From the NCBI RefSeq assembly GCF_000150275.1, contig NW_002060943.1, positions 1,894,013 through 1,958,012 on the forward strand: 64,000 nucleotides of DNA. Reading direction: 5' to 3'. The notes beneath the pieces were generated by a model. That model had not been told where the DNA came from and did not search any database. It saw only the letters and a list, made by a program, of their open reading frames with translations. The DNA comes from Trichoplax adhaerens. Taxonomy: Eukaryota > Placozoa > Uniplacotomia > Trichoplacea > Trichoplacidae. Of the stretch, positions 58,381 through 64,000 are shown one piece after another (position 1 is the stretch's first letter; each line of letters begins with the position of its first letter). Position numbers and translations under genes: made by a program.

Positions 58381-58970
58381 GGCTGATAATACTTTGGCAA
58401 TGAAATACTGATTGTATTCCTTCTTGGATGGAAAATGCCAATTCAATGCTTTCCTTTTTGCAGGAGTTGACAGGATAACCACTAGGAATCAATTGTACGA
58501 TGTCGTGATGATGATGATCAACCAACTGTTTACAGGTAGATAACGATTGTAATCACCGCGTTTATCCAATGTTATCTTGACATCAATCTTGGCTGCTGCT
58601 TTATTTGTACTTGATATTCTACTTGAACATTAAGATTGGTTTGTTTAGCAGGAATCAATCCCCTTAGCGGTACGCTTCCAATCGTTCAAGCTTGTCTGTT
58701 GACTGAATAACACTGGTGTAAAGCAATTCAATCACTCATACTAATTTAATCAATCACCTAATAGCGGTTCAAGGCAACGAATGGATTGCTCATTCATCTA
58801 CAAGTATCATTATAAAGTAGTGTGATTTCTTTCTTTTCTTTCACTGCTACTGTAAGCCATCTTGATATTCGTCGGTTTGAAGGTTTTACTTTTGATCATT
58901 TCCTTGATTTGTTTTTCCTTCCCCTCAATTCTCCAAGAGGCAGCAGCAATCTACTAGACATGTACTGGAT

Positions 58971-59520
58971 CTACTGGACGCTGTCAGCCTGTCCGTCTGT
59001 ACCGTACAGTACAGTACAGTACCGTGTACAGTGTACAGTACCTCACGATACAGTGCACATGCTGTACAGGACGTACTGTAGACTGTAGGCTTTCAGTAGC
59101 TTGCAATGTTGGTTAGAATCTCTACTGGACGCTGTCGGCCTGTCTGTCCGTACCGTACTGTACCTTACGCTACAGTATACTGTACTGTATGTACTGTATC
59201 CTGCACAGTGTACAGTACAGTACAGTACCTTCCTCTACAGTGCGTATAGTGTATAGGACGTACTGTAGACTGTAGGCTTTCAGTAGCTTGCAATGTTGGT
59301 TCTACTGGAGGCCGTTAGACTAGCCGTAGTAGGATCTACTGGACGCTATCGGCCTGTCTGTCCGTGCCGTATTGTACACTGTACAGTGTACAGTGTACAG
59401 TACCTTACGCTACAGTATACAGTATGTACTGTACAGTACTGTACCCTGCACAGTGTACAGTACCTTACTCTACAGTGCGTGTACTGTACATACGCAGTTC
59501 TACAGTACTGCAGGCCGTGA
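58971..59520. repeat. Tandem array with self-complementary GTACAGT core, about 151-bp unit
   Basis: CTACTGGACGCTGTCGGCCT begins units at 58971, 59122 and 59336 (spacing 151 and 214). Each unit contains TGTCCGTACCGTA, a dense stretch of GTACAGTGTACAGTACCTTA and usually GTAGGCTTTCAGTAGCTTGC. Most of each unit can fold on itself. Confidence 0.85.
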
Positions 59521-60880
59521 TAGTAGTACTGCTATAAAATGGCTTTTGGGTTCATGGCGTAATCCAAGATTGTATTTGGAATATTGATTGATTAGGGGAA
59601 AAATGATTTATTTGTACAGTAGACTGGATAGATCATCGTATGCAGTTGTTCAGAAGGCGCAATGCAACAATATTATGGCTACTCCTAACAGCTGCGGCAC
59701 TAGCCAAAATGATGTCATCAAAAGCCATTAATACGCTACGGTCCAAAAAAATAATAATAAACAAACTTCAATACGGTTCCGTATAGTGATACAGTAGAGG
59801 ATTTGCTGGTTGTTGAAGCAGTAAAATTGTGACAGTATTGTCACTTGATCCAGTACTCCTCCTCCTCTATTCTACAGGATAAGACTCCAACGAGAAGGAA
59901 AGACAAGCTGAAAAAGAAACTCGACAAGTGCTTCTACTCCAATTTTCGACATATGCCTACGAGAAAAGAAGATTGCGCAAGTAACAACGAAACGCCATTG
60001 GTGCTGAGTTCACATTGACTGAAACTTTCATAAGCTATCCCTGGTGAAAAAGAGGCAAAAACACTCAGTACGCCAATCGAGAAAAGTAAGAGGGAATATA
60101 CCGCTGTCATTTGATGTTGATCGATCAATATCATTCTAGTCGTCAATAGCTTTACTATGATGACATGATAGCTTAGTCGTTGTTGATCAAGAATGAAATG
60201 TCTTATTCCATACATTTGTGCTCTGTTAGGATGATTTGACGGTCTATTATGTTAAAATTATTTCATCACGATAGCGACAGGTAGTGAAATAACCTTGTAG
60301 GATTAGGATTGATAGGCAACGGCTGAGGAGGTACACGTATGGATTCATATCTACGGTAGATTCTACACCTTTTGAGTGATGAAACTACAACTCTTTGGAT
60401 AGAGTCAATGGAGTGCTTGTAGGAATCAACAACTGTAATGTATTTTCCTGTCATAAGATTATACAGTAGGTACAGGAGAAATACACTGCGTAGTCTTAGA
60501 TCAAGATCAGTTTATCGTTAATAGATGTTAAATCATGCCATTCCAATCAGTCACAAGCAAACGGAATAGTTTAGCAACGGCTATTGGAAACAATCCTACA
60601 CTATAAAATGAATACTCATGACCAAGACAAGCGCCAAACTTTCCCTTGAGTACATACGTGCAATTTGAATCTTCTACTTTTAAAAACAACATAATCGACG
60701 TGATACGATGAACAGCAATATACTGTACAGTACTTAGGGTAGCCCACGGATAACAATCATTGATAACTACCTGACCATAAAGAGATTCAATACCTTACAT
60801 CAATGACTTAATCAATAGACAGACGAGCGTACATGAAAGGATATTTTCAACGCTCTTACGTACAATCCTATCATTTACTC

Positions 60881-60888
60881 TATAAATA
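60881..60888 (+). promoter_or_regulatory. Possible TATA box of the last Sel1-repeat gene
   Basis: TATAAATA lies about 150 bases before the ATG at 61041. It is a perfect match to the metazoan consensus. Confidence 0.35.
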
Positions 60889-61040
60889 ATATCAATTTAC
60901 CAGAAATTGCACTATAGTCACGGTACAACAGTAAGTTGAATTATCTCCCTGAAAAATTTTCCTAATCGTTTCTACAGTATAGGTACCATCGCTTGCGCAA
61001 GGCTACAAGTTAACCGCAACAGCTATAGAATTGAAGCAAA

Positions 61041-62708
61041 ATGAGAGATATTTGGTCCTCCAATATTGGTATAATCACAGAATCAGTTGAATCAGAAATA
61101 CTCGAGGATGATAATAATGAAGACATTGACGACCTCACCCAAGATATTACCTTTGATGATCTTCTTGAAGAAATTGGACATCATGATATTTTATTACTTT
61201 ATCATCATCAACATATCATGGATCAACTGTATAGTGAAGCTTTCCAAAAATTTTTACAACGTACACAAACCTCTAATGATGCTCACGCACATTATAACTT
61301 AGCTTATTTCTATTATAATGGTCATGGTGTAGCAAAAAATTACAATCTTGCTTTCTATCATTATCAGCTAGCCGCTAAACAAGACCATCCTGGTGCATTA
61401 TACAATATATGCTTACTGTATGGTATTGAAGGAAATACATCACCACAAAATGTTCGCTTCATGCCACCTGATAAATTAGCTGAATTTAAAGTCACTATGT
61501 ATGTTCGATCAGGAGCTCAAGGCCAATATACAAATGCCTATAGTAAATTAGTCGACAATTATCAACAGTCTGAGCTTTGGCAAGTAGCTCTCAATAAATT
61601 ATACGAACTATATTTACAGCAGATTCATTGTACCGACGATCATTCTGATAATAACCATGAAATAGCCAGTCTCTACAATCAGTTAGGTTTTATATGCATG
61701 GTAAAATATAGTGCCAACGATGATCCCAGCGCGTTATTTCAAGCCAATCGCTTCTTTCATCAAGCAACCCAATTAGGTAATCCATCAGCCTATTTTAATT
61801 TAGGCTTTTTCAAGTATGGTTTTGCATGTAGTCCAGACAAAGACAGAGAAAAAGAGATAGAAATGTTGGAGATTGCAGCTCGAAATGGTCATACATTAGC
61901 ACAGTATCAGTTAGGCTATTATTGGCGTACTACGTTAAAGAGTCAAATTGAAAATTGCCGAAAGTCTTATGAATATTTCCAGAAAGCGTCTGTCCATGGC
62001 TATTCAGATACTTTATGTAACTTAGGATTTTTGTATGTCAATGGTATTGGTGGCGTTCAACAAGACTTTCAACTTGCTGTCGACTACTTCCGAACTGCGT
62101 CAGTGGTGGATGAACTAGCGTGCACGCAGTACGCCAAAAGAGAATGCTTCAGTTTAGGATTTATGTACGAACATGGTATCGGCGTGCCTGTCAATTTAAT
62201 GCTAGCCAGCCATTTTTATGCATATGGAGCAACTTTTCAATTAAATAGTAAAAAATCACTTTGCCATTTAGCTAAATTAATCGAAAAAGAGCACATAACC
62301 CCATCATTCATTCGAGATGCTATTGAATTATACCAGCGTGCGATTGCTTCCAACAATCCATATATTTGTGGTTATGCTAACTACAGGCTAGGAAAGATAT
62401 ATAGTAATCTAAGATTTGATGGATACTTTGACGAAGAGAAAGCGAACTGTCATTATCAGATAGCGCTAAATTGTTACCAAACCTATCCTAATCTCTTAGG
62501 CGAAGGCGGTGCAGACCACTACTACCATTTAGCAACATTATACGAAAAAGGTTACGGTGTCAGTATTGACTTTGAAAAAGCAAAGAACTATTACCTTCTA
62601 TCAATTAAAACTGCAGAAGAAAGGGTAGATGTCTACCAAGACTACTATGGTCAAAAAGCTAAAAGACGCTACAACGCCATCATCACCCAAATTGATACAG
62701 AGTCTTGA
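61041..62708 (+). CDS. Sel1/TPR-like repeat protein, single module (555 aa)
   Basis: An intronless gene, ATG at 61041. The first 55 residues are strongly acidic (ILEDDNNEDIDDLTQD). Canonical Sel1 repeats follow: HYNLAYFYYNGHGVAKNYN near 87, NLGFLYVNGIGGVQQDFQ near 328, SLGFMYEHGIGVPVNLMLA near 372 and HLATLYEKGYGVSIDFEKA near 495. The cluster block is at DNA 62205-62408 (ASHFYA, HLAKLIEKEHI, NYRLGKIYSN). The C-terminal cap resembles that of the 554-aa gene. There is no secretion signal or membrane helix. The role is unknown; a solenoid adaptor is the conservative reading. AATAAA is at 62901, about 190 bases past the stop. Confidence 0.92.
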   Translation: MRDIWSSNIGIITESVESEILEDDNNEDIDDLTQDITFDDLLEEIGHHDILLLYHHQHIMDQLYSEAFQKFLQRTQTSNDAHAHYNLAYFYYNGHGVAKNYNLAFYHYQLAAKQDHPGALYNICLLYGIEGNTSPQNVRFMPPDKLAEFKVTMYVRSGAQGQYTNAYSKLVDNYQQSELWQVALNKLYELYLQQIHCTDDHSDNNHEIASLYNQLGFICMVKYSANDDPSALFQANRFFHQATQLGNPSAYFNLGFFKYGFACSPDKDREKEIEMLEIAARNGHTLAQYQLGYYWRTTLKSQIENCRKSYEYFQKASVHGYSDTLCNLGFLYVNGIGGVQQDFQLAVDYFRTASVVDELACTQYAKRECFSLGFMYEHGIGVPVNLMLASHFYAYGATFQLNSKKSLCHLAKLIEKEHITPSFIRDAIELYQRAIASNNPYICGYANYRLGKIYSNLRFDGYFDEEKANCHYQIALNCYQTYPNLLGEGGADHYYHLATLYEKGYGVSIDFEKAKNYYLLSIKTAEERVDVYQDYYGQKAKRRYNAIITQIDTES

Positions 62709-64000
62709 TAGCTTATTTAAGAGATGCAACGATCGATAGGTAGATAAGCCCACGCATATCAACATACTTATGGAAAATTGTGCCATTATAATCATTATTA
62801 TTATACAGTGCATGACAGAAGATAACTGCAAATTTTCTACAATACTTGTATCATCTAAAACTACAATCTGATCATTTACAGATTGATAACTAGATAACTA
62901 AATAAACCAAAATGTATCGATATCCGCATTTATCCAAATATACAATTATCATACAGTGTATGATAGAAGGTGATTGTAAATTTTTTCTTAATATTGTCCA
63001 AAATTAGAATCTTACATATTGCAAGTAGTAAATTTATTTTATAGCTTGTATTCCGTAGCCCACAAGTGTTTACCTTGCAAGCGAAACGTGGTATGCCTCT
63101 GCACTACAAAGTAAATTAACAGACTATTCGATTGTAATTCCTATAAATATAAATAAATCGCAATGTATAGCATCAACTGTCATTCTATTGCTTAAAAAGT
63201 TAGTAATTCCACTCGTTATACTCAGTATAAATTGTATGTTTATGGAAACGAATTGGCTTGCATTCCTTACATCTAATATAATATTATATTGTTCTGTGAT
63301 ATACGGTAGAATTTGTATGATATAATGCGGGTATACTTGCTACGCTACTAGTTACTCTTGCTAGTCTTTCATTGTTAGCATATTGACGATGTTATTGAAC
63401 CAGGGCAGACAATCACTTCCAGATTTTATCTTCGAATTATAATCTTTATTCTACTTATATCCCGTCAAAAACATGCAAATATTCCTGAAAGATGATTGCT
63501 AGGCTTGATAAAATGCTTATCTTAAGGTGTTTATTCAAACGTAATGTATCTAACTATAGAAATCGCTTCGCTACTATGCGTACATATGCAAGGCTAATAA
63601 AACTATGAAATGAGTAGGTTATGTTAATTTATCGTTGACTCATCATTTGTACAGTTAAAATCTTTGCCATAATTATTGTAAAATAACGCAAATACTCGAT
63701 GATATTTGACGTATCACTAATGTTATAAAGAAATCGATCAATTTGCAAGTTTCACCGTTGAAACGATGGCGTACTAGAAGCTTGTTAAGATTCAGGAGTC
63801 ATAACTTAATAAAATTAATACCCCAATTTGTGTTATATCGTTTAATTAATCGCCTGACTTATACTATGTAATCGTTCACGACAAAATGTTGCGTAAGAAA
63901 TACGGCGTATACCTATAATTTACTGATTTTACTGGCTATTTACACTCGTGGCATCACCGAAATAAAATGATCACAAAGGTATACCGTACTATGAGCTATA
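62709..64000. other. 3' flank of the last Sel1-repeat gene; no further gene seen
   Basis: AT-rich DNA. Two diverged copies of a segment around TACAGTGTATGATAGAAG start near 62800 and 62948, 148 bp apart. I see no coding segment to the window end. Confidence 0.5.

Larger units (their letters stand above)
58381..61040. other. Intergenic between divergent Sel1-repeat genes
   Basis: It contains a 150-bp-period tandem array (58971-59520) and scattered TACTGTA words. Frames at 58822-59088, 59293-59520 and 59372-59587 are translations of the array, and those at 59934-60215 and 60266-60454 show nothing recognisable. TATAAATA at 60881 may serve the gene at 61041. Confidence 0.5.

Noticed and set aside
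58381-58482. N-terminal extension of the 554-aa Sel1 protein
   Set aside because: The extended frame begins at GTG, is not matched by the other family members, and the ATG at 58380 gives the family's usual length.
59293-59587. Cys/Tyr-rich frames
   Set aside because: Translations of the GTACAGT array, not genes.
26659-62708. Cluster as recent bacterial contamination or endosymbiont DNA
   Set aside because: Spliced animal-type genes flank and interrupt it, the intergenic DNA is uniform, and there are no operons or bacterial start signals.

Overview
The window reads as nuclear DNA of an early-branching animal, most likely a placozoan of the Trichoplax type. This is an inference and no search was run. 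The grounds are AT-rich intergenic DNA, spliced genes with standard GT...AG introns of about 100 to 900 bases, mitochondrial-clan cytochrome P450s with a mitochondrial presequence, Rac-type GTPases with CAAX tails, and a forkhead factor whose DNA-binding domain is split by an intron. Nothing bacterial (operons, Shine-Dalgarno sites) is seen.

Bases 1-11,050 hold a tandem array of mitochondrial P450 genes, all on the plus strand. The first is only a 3' end cut by the window edge. The second is an intact seven-exon gene (2501-5482, 528 aa). The third (7988-11052) has the same seven exons and conserved splice sites, but carries an in-frame TAA in exon 2 and a one-base insertion in exon 3, so it looks like a young pseudogene. 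Degenerate tandem repeats fill the spacer between the last two.

Bases 13,700-22,900 hold two intronless Rac-family GTPase genes on the minus strand: a divergent one (13779-14360) and a near-canonical Rac (22200-22793). About 7.8 kb of apparently gene-free DNA separates them. It contains a foldback-like element built from a 147-bp tandem duplication, and a strong 44-base hairpin.

Bases 26,650-62,710 are dominated by six single-exon genes for large Sel1/TPR-like repeat proteins: three of 554-604 aa and three of 1108-1177 aa. The long ones are two fused modules, so the cluster holds nine modules. Each module carries the same block of about 68 residues (A-x-HFYA ... LAKLIEK ... DAIKLY ... YRLGKIYSN). 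This is a lineage-specific expansion with no evident signal peptide or membrane segment, and its function is unknown. Between the fourth and fifth Sel1 genes lies a two-exon forkhead gene (52635-55268) with a FoxM-like domain, a KEN box and at least six full Cdk-type sites.

The long intergenic stretches hold several unrelated degenerate tandem arrays (periods of about 63, 70, 110, 150 and 180 bp), an interstitial telomere-type tract and many copies of a self-complementary TACTGTACAGTA-like motif. The P450s, GTPases and forkhead gene show no obvious functional link to the Sel1 cluster beyond location.
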